Assembly: GCA_963851095.1 (NCBI GenBank)
Contig: CAWKOX010000031.1
Location: 20,814-84,813 of the forward strand
Reading direction: 5' to 3'
From: Oleispira sp963851095
Lineage (GTDB): Bacteria; Pseudomonadota; Gammaproteobacteria; Pseudomonadales; Oceanobacteraceae
DNA length: 64,000 nt
Both the position numbers and the translations under genes were made by a program. The notes beneath the pieces are model-generated. The model was given only the letters and a program-made list of their open reading frames with translations, was not told where the DNA came from and ran no database searches. Below are positions 1 through 9,071 of this stretch, piece after piece; within the stretch, counting starts at the first letter, position 1, and every line of letters begins with the position of its first letter.

Positions 1-647
1 ATTCAGACCACTTTCAATGGGAAACCGTCGACGGTCCAGTAGGCTATAAGCTAGAAGTCCCGCCGCTACATCCTGGCTTAACCTCGGCTCTGTTAATGGG
101 TCATGGTGAGTCTCACTTTGATGACATTCGTAAACTACCGAACATGAACGGCATGATTTCTTTGCTACGCGATGGTTTTAATGAAGAGAGCATAGGTGGC
201 ACCATCGAATTAGCCAGTGACGGCTCAGCCATTATTGACTACCCGTTTACTGACTACCTTTGGGAAGGCGTTAAGCGTACGCACTTAACCATGGCTGAAA
301 TACAGTTTGCAGCGGGTGCTAAATCCGTTAAGCCTGCTCACGTTGATGCCAAATTCGAAACCTCATGGGAAGCATCCAAAGCCGCTATCAACGAGTTACC
401 TTACGAGGCTTGCAGAGCATTGGTAGGCAGTGCCCATGTTATGGGTGGCATGGCAATGGGTGAAGATTTAGATCGTTGCGTCGTCAACAGTCAAGGTAAG
501 TATCATTACCTCGACAACCTCTACGTGATTGATGGTTCTATTTTTCCAACCAGTATTGGTGCCAACCCACAGCTATCCATTTATGGAATGGCGTGCCGTC
601 TGGCGACAGGTTTGGCGGTAAAGCTGACCGGTAAGACGCCCGCTTAA
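1..647 (+). CDS. GMC-family oxidoreductase, C-terminal part (5' end outside window)
   Basis: The frame is open from base 3 through the TAA at 645-647, so the gene enters from the left edge and the ATG at 96 is internal. The visible ~214 residues match the C-terminal substrate-binding domain of glucose-methanol-choline flavoprotein oxidoreductases. The segment SAHVMGGMAMG carries the usual catalytic-region His, and the closing part has DNLYVIDGSIFPTSIGANPQ, the conserved FAD-proximal GMC signature. Family members oxidise alcohols, sugars or choline with FAD; the substrate cannot be told from this part. The FAD-binding N-terminus is missing only because of the window edge. The downstream genes are on the other strand, so no operon partner is visible here. 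Confidence 0.88.
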   Translation, partial: SDHFQWETVDGPVGYKLEVPPLHPGLTSALLMGHGESHFDDIRKLPNMNGMISLLRDGFNEESIGGTIELASDGSAIIDYPFTDYLWEGVKRTHLTMAEIQFAAGAKSVKPAHVDAKFETSWEASKAAINELPYEACRALVGSAHVMGGMAMGEDLDRCVVNSQGKYHYLDNLYVIDGSIFPTSIGANPQLSIYGMACRLATGLAVKLTGKTPA

Positions 648-678
648 TACGCTTATTCTGGCCCATGTTAATTATTGC

Positions 679-1185
679 TTATTTATTAATTAACGTGGGC
701 TGAAATAATTCTAATAATTCAGCCGAGGTTAAAGCCCCCCTTAACCGCTTAACCTTTCCTTTAATCGGGAAGAAGTAACTTCTAGGTAAATCACCAAACC
801 AACGAGCGTCGATATCATAGCGAAGCTTCTCTTCATCGGCATCTGAAAAAATCCAATTATCCAACGTCAACAAATTATATTTTTCCAATAATGTTTTTAC
901 TCGTGCCTGTTCTTCGAGCCCATCCGTATTAATAAGCGTTAATTGGTATTCAGGATACTGTTGATTTAATACTGAGACTTTTTTTAATTCCTTAATACAG
1001 GGCGGACAATCAAACGACCAAAGAATAACAAGATGATCTTTTTTATCTTTCTCCTTAACTATTTTTTCAAAACTTCCCACATCAAATAATTTTAGATCAG
1101 TGGGCGAACTTGCCTGCACAGAATTCGATAGGCTTATCGCGGGTAGGATTAACATAGAAAAAATGAATATTAGTAATCGATTCAT
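679..1185 (-). CDS. Exported thioredoxin-like (TlpA-type) thiol reductase
   Basis: This is a 168-residue protein with a signal peptide (residues 1-25, cleavage near VQA-SS). A thioredoxin fold follows, with the active-site motif CPPC in LWSFDCPPCIKELKK. TlpA/ResA-type proteins are periplasmic reductants that keep Cys residues of client proteins or metal sites reduced. The start is 4 bases downstream of the stop of the propeller gene at 1189-2442, so the two are surely co-transcribed with the TonB receptor further upstream. The context suggests that it serves the Cys-rich propeller protein (CVCC motif); that is inference. A cytochrome c maturation role is less likely because no ccm genes are near. 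Confidence 0.8.
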   Translation of the reverse strand: MNRLLIFIFSMLILPAISLSNSVQASSPTDLKLFDVGSFEKIVKEKDKKDHLVILWSFDCPPCIKELKKVSVLNQQYPEYQLTLINTDGLEEQARVKTLLEKYNLLTLDNWIFSDADEEKLRYDIDARWFGDLPRSYFFPIKGKVKRLRGALTSAELLELFQPTLINK

Positions 1186-1188
1186 ACA

Positions 1189-2442
1189 TTATTCCCCGAC
1201 AGTTTCAAAACGATAGCCTTCATCCTGAGTGTGCCAGCTCAAATATACAGTTTCTGAATCTTTAACCAGAAGAGGATGATCGGAAGAACCCGCGGTAGCA
1301 CTCACTATTTTATTTTTGCTCCAGCTGATACCAGAGTCTTTCGATTCCTTCATTAAAATATTTGTTTTTTTACCATCAAATTCTTTCCACACTAAAAAGA
1401 CCATTTGGCTTGCACCACCTTTATCGATAGAAAGCACATAAGGGTGTGCAGACTGTTTATGCGCTTGGCCAAAACCCATCGGTTTATCATTACTTATATT
1501 AAACCCCGAGGCGCTGTTGCCGTAAAACAAAACATGATCGCCATCCGTGTCATTAAACCAAGTAGAGTGAACAACATTATTACCATCAACATCCAATGCG
1601 GGGCCGTGATGCGGGCAGCCATTAATTTTCCACTGCTCGTTGCTCAAGCGTATTTTCTTCGTAGGTTTCAAGGCCGAGCTGAACGTTATTAAACTGTGGT
1701 CACGAATTTGATTATTAACATCATTGCCATAAATATCACGCCAAGCAATCACCGGTAAATTGTTATTATCTAATACCATAGCAATGCGACAGCACACACA
1801 GGAGTTATCCGACAGATTTATATTTTTACTAAACGTCTTACCTTGATCAGCAGAATAACTGTAATACAAAGCACCACCGATATATTCCTGTTGCTTGTCT
1901 TTTGCGGCTTGCTGATCGCGTTTATCCAACCAACTAATAAAAACTTTGCCATCATCACTAACAACCATAGAATCAAAGCGGTGACTTATTTCCTGCAGGT
2001 CATCATTCACGGTAATCGGCTGACTGAAATTTTTACCGCCATCAACAGAGCGACTAAAACGAATATTTCCGGTATAGGGTTTACTCAAAGACTGTGTCCA
2101 TGAAATATAAATATTGCCGGTATTATCCAACTGAATTTTTGCGCGATTCTCAGCGCGAGCAGCAATTTTTTCAGGGGCACGATTCACAATAGAAGGGGCT
2201 GAGTAACTCTGACCTTGATCACTAGAATACTGAACATAAACATGACCCGCAAAGACCCAAGCCAACCATAACTTACCATCAGGTCCAAAGCTCGCAGAAG
2301 GTGCCTTAGCGCACTTAAGCGAGGCAATGGTGCAAGCAACTCCATTCACTCCCTTGCCTGTAGCAGAAGCACCATGCTGCATCGCATGGCTACTGCTAAA
2401 GCACAGTAAGGTGATGAACAAAAATGATGCTAACCTGAACAT
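1189..2442 (-). CDS. Exported Asp-box (BNR/sialidase-fold) beta-propeller protein with CVCC and CPHHGP motifs
   Basis: The 417-residue protein has a signal peptide (about residues 1-20) and at least four Asp-box repeats of the type S-x-D-x-G-x-x-[FW]: SSDQGQSYS, SVDGGKNFS, SADQGKTFS and SKDSGISWS. These mark a sialidase-like six-bladed propeller. The arginine triad and nucleophile region of true sialidases are not evident, so a glycosidase role is not supported. Two motifs stand out: DNSCVCCRIAM in the middle, and NGCPHHGPALDVDG with paired His next to Cys. They look able to bind a metal or haem. It lies between a TonB receptor (upstream, 2473) and a TlpA-like reductase (downstream), pointing to a periplasmic or surface step in uptake of a metal or metal complex. 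Function is inferred, not known. Confidence 0.72.
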   Translation of the reverse strand: MFRLASFLFITLLCFSSSHAMQHGASATGKGVNGVACTIASLKCAKAPSASFGPDGKLWLAWVFAGHVYVQYSSDQGQSYSAPSIVNRAPEKIAARAENRAKIQLDNTGNIYISWTQSLSKPYTGNIRFSRSVDGGKNFSQPITVNDDLQEISHRFDSMVVSDDGKVFISWLDKRDQQAAKDKQQEYIGGALYYSYSADQGKTFSKNINLSDNSCVCCRIAMVLDNNNLPVIAWRDIYGNDVNNQIRDHSLITFSSALKPTKKIRLSNEQWKINGCPHHGPALDVDGNNVVHSTWFNDTDGDHVLFYGNSASGFNISNDKPMGFGQAHKQSAHPYVLSIDKGGASQMVFLVWKEFDGKKTNILMKESKDSGISWSKNKIVSATAGSSDHPLLVKDSETVYLSWHTQDEGYRFETVGE

Positions 2443-2472
2443 AAAATTAACCTTTTATAAATTGATACTAAA

Positions 2473-4554
2473 TCAAAATGAATAACTAGCCGAGACATAC
2501 GCAGTGCGTGGCATACCTGGCGAGTATTCAAACGTTTCAGGATTACCATAAGCCGCTGGTTTATAAGTTGAATTAGTCGCATACGTTTTATCTTCTAAAT
2601 TTAAAATACGCGCACTCACTTTAAACTCAGGAGTTACAGGGTAGTTAAACCGAATATTTAATAACTGATGACCTTTATACGTTTCCGTATTCGCTTGGTC
2701 CATCCAGTATTGCCCTAAATGAGAAAGTTCTAACTCAACCTTACCACCGTTTAATTGGCTAGGATGATAACCTAAAGCAACATTACCAATATCTCTTGGC
2801 GCCGCTTCTAATTGATTATCACTATAGTCTATGGTCGAATTCGGTTTCCAATCTTCGTAGGTGAATTCGGTATAGGCATAAGAAACCGCAAGATCGATAT
2901 CGTTACTCAACGGTGCTGTTAAACCTGTTTCAATACCTTGGTGTAATGTCTTACCCGCGTTCATTGTTTCACTACTACCATCAGCATGCTTGAAGGTTAA
3001 AATATCATCTTCCTTCACCATGTAATAAACCGATATTTCATAATTCACTTTGCTAATGGTGTTTCCACGCAAACCAATCTCATAGTTATCCACTTTTACC
3101 GGATCAAGCTTAACCGTATTAGTCGCCTTTCCTTGACGGAATAACTGACCCTGCGACGGCACTCGAAACGCATGGCGATAAGAAGCAAACGTATTTAATT
3201 GATCGTTAATTGCATACGTCATACCCAATTTAGGACTTAAGTGTTGATACTCAACATCGGTATCTTCAGGGCGTCTATGATTGCCGGTATCGATATCCGT
3301 TAAATTATTTTCATAGTCATAACGCATGTGATCAAAACGCAAACCCGCATTCACTCTTAACTTATCGGTCGGCGAGGTTTCAACATGGGCATAAGGCGAG
3401 ATAGACGAAAAGGTCACGTCATAGTCATACAGTTTTTCTTTAACCGTATAATCAACAAAATAGTTACCTTCTTTTGTTACATCAATTTTATTTTGATCCA
3501 TCGAACCTGGGCTGTAATCAATATCGGTTCCAACAATTAAACGCGTACGCATTGGTGTGAAATCTTGACGAAATTTCATCATCACACCCGCCGACTTGTT
3601 TTCCGTTTTATACGTATTCGGATCGTAACTTAACGACCAGTTCGGCAATAACTCCATGCTGTTATAACGGAAGTAAGGGGTAACACTATAAAGACTCGCA
3701 CCGACTTCTTTTTCAAACGCACTGGATAAACGCAGAGACTCAACTTTGCGCATAGAGATAGGCGTGTAGTTACGTGTTGGATGATTTTTATAATCGTCCT
3801 CTAGTAAACGCGAAGAACCCGCGGTTTGCTGATCAATGTTTGAAACATTCAAAACGGTTTTAACTTTAGTGCCGTCATCTAAGAAAGAATCCAAACGAAC
3901 ATTAGCACTTTGACGATCGTATTCGGTCGAGTCTCTCCAGCCATCGGTATGAGTCAAGTTCAAATCGGCACGAATGCCATGATTCAAACTCGCAGTTCCA
4001 CCCCCTAATAGCAAACGCTGCCAACCAAAGCTGCCTACCTCTAAACTCACATCACCTTCAGTTTCTTCTGGTGCAGCCTTAGTACTCACATTAATAACCG
4101 CTGCCATCGCATCGCTGCCATGCAAAGCACTGCCTGGGCCTTTGCTGACTTCAATGCCCGCAGACTGAGGCACGTTAATTTCATACAGCGCATTGTGATT
4201 AAAGAAACCCGTAGAGCGAGTCGGAATACCATCTTCCAAATAAAGATACACAGCACCGGTCGTAATCGGCTGGCGAATTGCTGTCATGTGGCCTTCGCCA
4301 CCGGTAACATTTACATGCACACCCGGCATGCGGTTTAAAACTTCAGAAGGATGGCCTGGTTGTAAAAACTCGATTTCTTCTTGGCTAATCTGACTGGTAC
4401 TGGCAGTTGTTTCTGACTTCAACGCGGCTTCGCGCGTATCGGTAATCGTGACAGGCGCAAGCTCAACTTCGTCGTTATTAACTTGTGCGGCGAGTGTAAA
4501 AGAAGGGTATAAAAGGGTGGCAATGGCTAACGCTAATGGCTGCTTATGTTTCAT
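2473..4554 (-). CDS. TonB-dependent outer-membrane receptor
   Basis: The likely product is 693 residues. I start at the ATG ending at 4554 because it begins a clear signal peptide (MKHKQPLALAIATLLYPSFTL, cleaved near LAA); the frame stays open 31 codons further upstream. An N-terminal plug follows (SEVLNRMPGVHV, KGPGSALHGSDAMAAVINVS), then a 22-stranded barrel ending in the terminal-Phe signature SYSF used by the BAM machinery. Such receptors import scarce ligands across the outer membrane using TonB energy. The substrate is not evident: the plug is not clearly a siderophore, B12 or haem type. It leads an operon with the propeller protein and the thiol reductase (26 and 3 bp gaps), which hints at a metal ligand. 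A palindromic TGACTTAGGTCA at about 4648-4660 lies upstream. Confidence 0.9.
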   Translation of the reverse strand: MKHKQPLALAIATLLYPSFTLAAQVNNDEVELAPVTITDTREAALKSETTASTSQISQEEIEFLQPGHPSEVLNRMPGVHVNVTGGEGHMTAIRQPITTGAVYLYLEDGIPTRSTGFFNHNALYEINVPQSAGIEVSKGPGSALHGSDAMAAVINVSTKAAPEETEGDVSLEVGSFGWQRLLLGGGTASLNHGIRADLNLTHTDGWRDSTEYDRQSANVRLDSFLDDGTKVKTVLNVSNIDQQTAGSSRLLEDDYKNHPTRNYTPISMRKVESLRLSSAFEKEVGASLYSVTPYFRYNSMELLPNWSLSYDPNTYKTENKSAGVMMKFRQDFTPMRTRLIVGTDIDYSPGSMDQNKIDVTKEGNYFVDYTVKEKLYDYDVTFSSISPYAHVETSPTDKLRVNAGLRFDHMRYDYENNLTDIDTGNHRRPEDTDVEYQHLSPKLGMTYAINDQLNTFASYRHAFRVPSQGQLFRQGKATNTVKLDPVKVDNYEIGLRGNTISKVNYEISVYYMVKEDDILTFKHADGSSETMNAGKTLHQGIETGLTAPLSNDIDLAVSYAYTEFTYEDWKPNSTIDYSDNQLEAAPRDIGNVALGYHPSQLNGGKVELELSHLGQYWMDQANTETYKGHQLLNIRFNYPVTPEFKVSARILNLEDKTYATNSTYKPAAYGNPETFEYSPGMPRTAYVSASYSF

Positions 4555-4691
4555 TTTCAACTTCGCTATAAAGGACTGAGTGAAAGGAATTGAACGCAGT
4601 CTATAGAGGCCGTTGAAATTTGAAAATGTGGCACATTGTCGCACCACTGACTTAGGTCATGATGAGGGTTGCACAGTGGCATCGTGAATTT

Positions 4692-4730
4692 AAAAAAATC
4701 CCCGCTCGCTAATGAGCGGGGGCTTTTATT
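4692..4730 (-). terminator. Intrinsic terminator after the 4748-6439 gene
   Basis: Arms CCCCGCTC (4700-4707) and GAGCGGGG (4714-4721) flank a 6-base loop. An A-tract on the left (4692-4698) gives a U-run for transcripts leaving the minus-strand gene that ends at 4748. A TTTTATTT run on the right means it could also work in the plus direction. Confidence 0.85.
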
Positions 4731-4747
4731 TCAACAAAAAACAATGA

Positions 4748-6439
4748 TTAATAAGACCAAACCATACTATTAAATGTTGAAAGTTCTAATTGCACTAAAG
4801 CTCCGTGTGTTAATACTCCGTATACAATGTCTGGGTTTTTAGGATCAATCATCATTCCGCCCATATTAATACTGTTACCATTGCCAAGCGAACCGTTCAT
4901 ATTAACGCTTCTACGAACACCATAGGCGGACTTGAAAATAGGATCGTCCATATCTTTTACATCAGACTTAATAGGTTCTCGTGTGCCTGCCCCTAACTCA
5001 ACGAATGCATGAGCACCTGCATCATTACCGGTCGCCATGACAAAACCACGACCATCTTTTTCCATGTAAACCATTCTTGTATAGCCTATACCACTGTAGG
5101 TTCCATTTTCAAAAGTCTCTAATGCACGAAAACCATCTTCAAGAGCGAACGAATACATATCGCCTTTTGATACACCCAAAACCATAGGGCCATTCTCTGG
5201 ATCATCATGATAGAGCATACCTTTCACAGGGAACTGTATGAATTTACCCTCGCCAATCTTTGCATAAGCAGGTGCTCCTTTTTGCTTTCCGCCTGGATTA
5301 TGGCCTTTGGCATTACCCCAAACAGAGATAGGTGTGCATGTTTTAGCATCCGCACTGATCTGCAAGATACCCTCGCCTGCACGCACATCATGCATAGAAA
5401 GATAGAATTCATCTTTTGGCCCCATAGCAAACGCTAATGCCATTACGTCGACACTATCTTGCTTCGGATACTTACCATTAGGTCGATAACATTGCCCATA
5501 TTTTTCATCGGCTTTTGCCGAAAACTCCTTGTTTTGTGCTTTCCAAACCAATGAACGAGCCCCTGTATCTGGGTCAATTTTAATAATTTCAGCGCGCTTA
5601 CTACTAGACTCTCCAGTACCACCCGCCAACAAGTAGATCATGCCGTCGCTGCCCCATTTCATTATGGACGGGCCCGTAAGAGGCTGTTTAGCATGATTCT
5701 TTTTAATGCCATCTGACAAGTAGCCCGAACCAAATTTTTTCATGCCACGACGTTTATCAGGATAAAGCCCCGAGACTACTCGTCTATCTTTTGTATCGAT
5801 GTTCCATGCAACAATAGTCCCTGTACTTTGATAGCTTGGATTGGTCCATCTAACCACAGAGAAAAACTCACGAGTCTCTGGGCGAAAGATTCCTCCTGTC
5901 CATCTTGTTGCGCCGTTCTGTTTTCTCCAAGCATCAAATTTTGGCCCCTTACCATACTTCACAGCCCATTTAGTTTTCATCTGCTTGTTTGGATTAGCGC
6001 AGTTGACGATCCCTTCTTCAGGATCTGTATTTTTATCATTAGGGTTTAGATACTTATGGCCTGTTCCTGTCACTCGGCAACGACAATCAACTTCAAGCTT
6101 TGTTTGGAAAAGAACGTGTTCGGTATAGGCACCACAACCATAATTGTAATAAGGGCTTTCTGCGTTAGTTGTTGAGCGAATGCACTGCGCCTTACCATTA
6201 TCCAACCTTTTATCTTGTCGACAACTTGAGCCATAATCACACTGCTCGAGCGGGGTTTCAGGGTCGGTTTTAAGAGCGACATAGCTATTATTATAAAGAG
6301 TTGTTCCACCTAAAGAGCCGGGATAGACGCAACGAGTAGGTTCTGACTTTAGAGAGGAGTTGGCAACAGCACTGTTGCCAATCGATACCAAAAAGGTGGC
6401 TAAAACAATATTTAAAAAATATTGCGAAAAGTTCTTCAT
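4748..6439 (-). CDS. Large exported Cys-rich protein, propeller-like, function unknown
   Basis: The product is 563 residues with a signal peptide (MKNFSQYFLNIVLATFLVS, cleaved near VANSS). The mature N-terminus (about residues 37-145) carries many Cys (CVYPG, CDYGSSC, QCIRS, YGCGAY, DCRCRV, VNCAN) and is probably a disulfide-bonded domain. The remainder has repeated segments such as SDGMIYLLAGG, IIKIDPDTGARSLVW and FYLSMHD that read like propeller blades (SGL/NHL style). I do not recognise the family. It stands alone between the terminator at 4692-4730 and a 370-bp intergenic region. Nothing in the sequence gives a substrate. Secretion to periplasm or exterior is the only safe statement. Confidence 0.7.
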   Translation of the reverse strand: MKNFSQYFLNIVLATFLVSIGNSAVANSSLKSEPTRCVYPGSLGGTTLYNNSYVALKTDPETPLEQCDYGSSCRQDKRLDNGKAQCIRSTTNAESPYYNYGCGAYTEHVLFQTKLEVDCRCRVTGTGHKYLNPNDKNTDPEEGIVNCANPNKQMKTKWAVKYGKGPKFDAWRKQNGATRWTGGIFRPETREFFSVVRWTNPSYQSTGTIVAWNIDTKDRRVVSGLYPDKRRGMKKFGSGYLSDGIKKNHAKQPLTGPSIMKWGSDGMIYLLAGGTGESSSKRAEIIKIDPDTGARSLVWKAQNKEFSAKADEKYGQCYRPNGKYPKQDSVDVMALAFAMGPKDEFYLSMHDVRAGEGILQISADAKTCTPISVWGNAKGHNPGGKQKGAPAYAKIGEGKFIQFPVKGMLYHDDPENGPMVLGVSKGDMYSFALEDGFRALETFENGTYSGIGYTRMVYMEKDGRGFVMATGNDAGAHAFVELGAGTREPIKSDVKDMDDPIFKSAYGVRRSVNMNGSLGNGNSINMGGMMIDPKNPDIVYGVLTHGALVQLELSTFNSMVWSY

Positions 6440-6808
6440 TTTAAATTCCTTTTTATTTAATAAAATTCAATGTGCAGCCAATGCGTCACCGCAAGGTTAG
6501 CCCATAACTATAGTCTACTGCTTTAACAGTAGGCAGTTCATGAAATAATTTTAAATAATTGATTCAAGCTGAAGGCATTAAATAACTGTATTTAATACCC
6601 AATAAATTGTTACCTCATTAAACCAGATTTATTCATAAGCCTCTCACCCTAAAGGGTGGCTGGAAATAGTTTATAGAGATAGAAGGGGGATGATATGGCT
6701 GGCAATTTACGACCATCTAGAAAACTTAAAAAACTAATGTAACTCTAGATGATCATTTTCAGGTTAATTCGAGGATGACTACAATAAGTGTCTGTTAGCG
6801 TTTAAAGG
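6440..6808. other. Intergenic region with three short inverted repeats
   Basis: No ORF with coding character is seen. There are three inverted repeats. CTACTG/CAGTAG is at 6515-6532. CACCCT/AGGGTG is at 6645-6658 (2-base loop). A longer pair is at 6711-6721 and 6744-6754 (GACCATCTAGA against TCTAGATGATC, 10 of 11 paired). The first may belong to the promoter of the 6439 gene. The last lies just past the mscS stop and could end its transcript, but lacks a T-run. Confidence 0.4.
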
Positions 6809-7645
6809 CTATAAATCAGAACCTTCTTTTTCGATGATCAATTTACGATGAGGGAACGGAATCTCAATGCCTTCAGCATCTAATGCCTTCTTCATTTGTT
6901 CAGGTACTGAATACAAAACATCAAAATAATGTTCACCTTTGCAGAAAGGGCGTACCAAGAAGTCGACAGAACTATCATTCAAGGTTTCAACTTCAACAAA
7001 CGGTGCAGGATCTTTCAAAATATGAGGGTGGTTAGCAAGTACCGAATTAATTACCTTACGCACCGCATCCGTATTTTCTTTATAAGCAACGCCAAAATGC
7101 ATATCAACACCACGAACTTTATGGTGAGAGTGATTAGTGATTTGGCTTCCCCAAATTTCACTATTCGGAATGATAATTTGCTGATTATCAAACGTTTGTA
7201 ACACCGTGGTGAATAAATCGATTTCTTGAACATTACCAAAACACCCAGCAGCATTAATGAAATCACCTGCTTTATAAGGACGGAATATTAGCAACATAAC
7301 GCCAGCGGCTAAATTCGATAACGTCCCTTGTAATGCTAAGCCTACCGCTAAACTGGCTGCGCCTAAAAGCGCGATAATCGATGCGGTCTGTACACCAAAA
7401 CGATTAAGCACTGCGATAGCAACAAACGCTAAAACAACGTATTTACCAATACTGCCTAAAAACCGGAATAATGTATCGTCAAGGTTGGGATGACTTTCTC
7501 CGACCTTACAAATAAGAGTATTTACTTTGTTCGCGATGAATACACCAATAATGAGAATCAAAGCGGCAAAAAGAACGTTGGTTCCCCCCGCAATAATATC
7601 GGGTAGGTATTGGTCGATGTTAATTTTATTGACTAAATCGTTCAT
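6809..7645 (-). CDS. Small-conductance mechanosensitive channel, MscS family
   Basis: The product is 278 residues. The start at 7645 is chosen because AAGGAC lies eight bases upstream and the protein then begins MNDLVNKINIDQYLPD; the reading frame runs 19 codons further without an SD. It has an N-terminal TM pair, then the pore-lining TM3 rich in Gly/Ala (LLGAASLAVGLALQGTLSNL). The MscS beta domain follows (RPYKAGDFINAAGCFGNVQE, QIIIPNSEIWGSQITNHS), then the alpha/beta C-terminal cage. The channel opens under membrane tension to release solutes during hypo-osmotic shock in the inner membrane. It is single-gene, with no operon partner. Confidence 0.92.
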   Translation of the reverse strand: MNDLVNKINIDQYLPDIIAGGTNVLFAALILIIGVFIANKVNTLICKVGESHPNLDDTLFRFLGSIGKYVVLAFVAIAVLNRFGVQTASIIALLGAASLAVGLALQGTLSNLAAGVMLLIFRPYKAGDFINAAGCFGNVQEIDLFTTVLQTFDNQQIIIPNSEIWGSQITNHSHHKVRGVDMHFGVAYKENTDAVRKVINSVLANHPHILKDPAPFVEVETLNDSSVDFLVRPFCKGEHYFDVLYSVPEQMKKALDAEGIEIPFPHRKLIIEKEGSDL

Positions 7646-7874
7646 GGGCTCTGTCCTTAAGAAGGTATGCTTACAGAATAGAGTATCACTTAGCTTAGGC
7701 AAGAAAGCAGAGGGCTATTTAACCCTTTTTAACATCTACGGGAATGCTCATGATGAAGAATTATTCATAAATAGACACTGCTGTCCCGTTAAGAATAAAG
7801 AGGAAGGCCTAATCCGCTAAGTTTGATACCGTATAAGTACGACCAAACACCGCACCGACAAAGGAATTAGACCT

Positions 7875-8240
7875 GTGGCACATACTTAAGCCTATTACTA
7901 AAACTTGTTCCGAGACATGAGTTCGAAGCTCTTGCAAATCAACACCATTCAGGCCGTTCGTTCCGAACTACCTCAAAATGGTCTCAGTTTGTCGTCATGC
8001 TAATGGGTCAATTAGCCGGTCGCGTGAGCTTGAGAGATTTCGTCGATAGTATTTCTGTACAGTCACATCGTTTTTATCATCTTGGTACTTCTAATATATC
8101 CCGTTCCAATCTCTCGCGCATAAATAGCGACAAGCCATATCAGCTCTATGAAGCCCTTTTTCAAAGCTATTAAACCGTTGTCAAAGTGTGGGGACCAGGT
8201 CGCTGGCTGTCGACGATAGTTCAATCAAATGGAGTTGCTT
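7875..8240 (+). pseudogene. IS4-family transposase remnant (N-terminal DUF4372-type domain)
   Basis: The region starts with GTG GCA CAT at 7875. Shifting frame after about 7900 gives a run that reads LVPRHEFEAL, SGRSFRTTSKWSQF, MLMGQLAGRVSLRDFV, HRFYHLGTSNISRSNLSRIN and KPYQLYEALFQSY, up to a TAA at 8171. This is the N-terminal domain of a common IS4-family transposase. A second frameshift then gives LNRCQSV, which fits the next conserved block, but the catalytic DDE core is absent. There are at least two frameshifts plus a large 3' deletion, so it is a dead fragment. The start of the fragment retains leader sequence (about 7820-7874) typical of an IS left end; no intact terminal repeats are seen. 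Confidence 0.75.
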
Positions 8241-8282
8241 TGAAAGGTAACGGGGCAGCAGTGTAATATTATATAAAACCAG

Positions 8283-9071
8283 CTACTTCCTAACCGAATA
8301 ATAAACCTGACTCACCACAAACAAACTCGCAGCAGAAACCACAATCGTCGGCCCAGTCGGTGTATCCCAAACAAACGAAAGTGCCATACCTGCACACACC
8401 GATAACATACCAATTAAACTCGCCAACATCGCCATTTGTTCAGGGCTTTTTGCCAAAGGTCTTGCGGCAGCGGCAGGTATAATAAGCAACGCACTAATCA
8501 ACAATACGCCAACAATTTTCATCGAAATCGCCACGACTAACGCCAGCAATAAAACCAACATGGCTTTTAATCGTTTTACTGGGTAGCCATCTATCGCGGC
8601 TAATTCTTCACTCACAGTCGAGGCTAATAAACCGCGCCATTGCCAGATCAATAACCCAATCACTAATGAACCACCCGCAAAGATCCAAAGTAAATCGTTC
8701 TGGTTTACCGCAAGTAAATCACCAAACAGATACGCCATTAAATCGATACGTACATTATCGAAAAAGCTTAATACCACTAAACCAATGGCGAGCGAGGAGT
8801 GCGATAAAATCCCCAATAAGGTATCGGAGGCAATGCCCGTGTATTTATCGAGCTGCAATAAAATTAATGCTAAAACCGAGCAAGAAAATATCAGCGCTAG
8901 GGTTAGGTGAAGATCAAATAAGATCCCTAAGGTAATACCTAATAAAGCACCGTGGGCGAGGGTATCGCCAAAAAATGCTAACCGACGCCATACTACTAAG
9001 CTGCCTAATGGGCCTGCGGTTGCCGCAACGCCTAAGCCTGCGAACAAGGGGAGTAACCACCAACTAATCAT
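8283..9071 (-). CDS. znuB: Zinc ABC transporter permease ZnuB
   Basis: The product is 262 residues. The start is the ATG at 9069-9071, which overlaps the znuC stop by 8 bases (translational coupling) and gives the expected N-terminus MISWWLLPLFAGLGVA. It is a polytopic ABC-3 family permease with seven to eight hydrophobic segments and the conserved stretch GDTLAHGALLGITLGIL. It forms the inner-membrane channel through which ZnuA-delivered Zn2+ passes, powered by ZnuC. It is the last gene of the zur-znuC-znuB operon. Confidence 0.95.
   Translation of the reverse strand: MISWWLLPLFAGLGVAATAGPLGSLVVWRRLAFFGDTLAHGALLGITLGILFDLHLTLALIFSCSVLALILLQLDKYTGIASDTLLGILSHSSLAIGLVVLSFFDNVRIDLMAYLFGDLLAVNQNDLLWIFAGGSLVIGLLIWQWRGLLASTVSEELAAIDGYPVKRLKAMLVLLLALVVAISMKIVGVLLISALLIIPAAAARPLAKSPEQMAMLASLIGMLSVCAGMALSFVWDTPTGPTIVVSAASLFVVSQVYYSVRK

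Noticed and set aside
5207..6309. Several medium-length reading frames antisense to or overlapping the 4748-6439 gene
   Set aside because: They are shadows of that gene: no SD, no conserved domain, and the real gene has a signal peptide and terminator.
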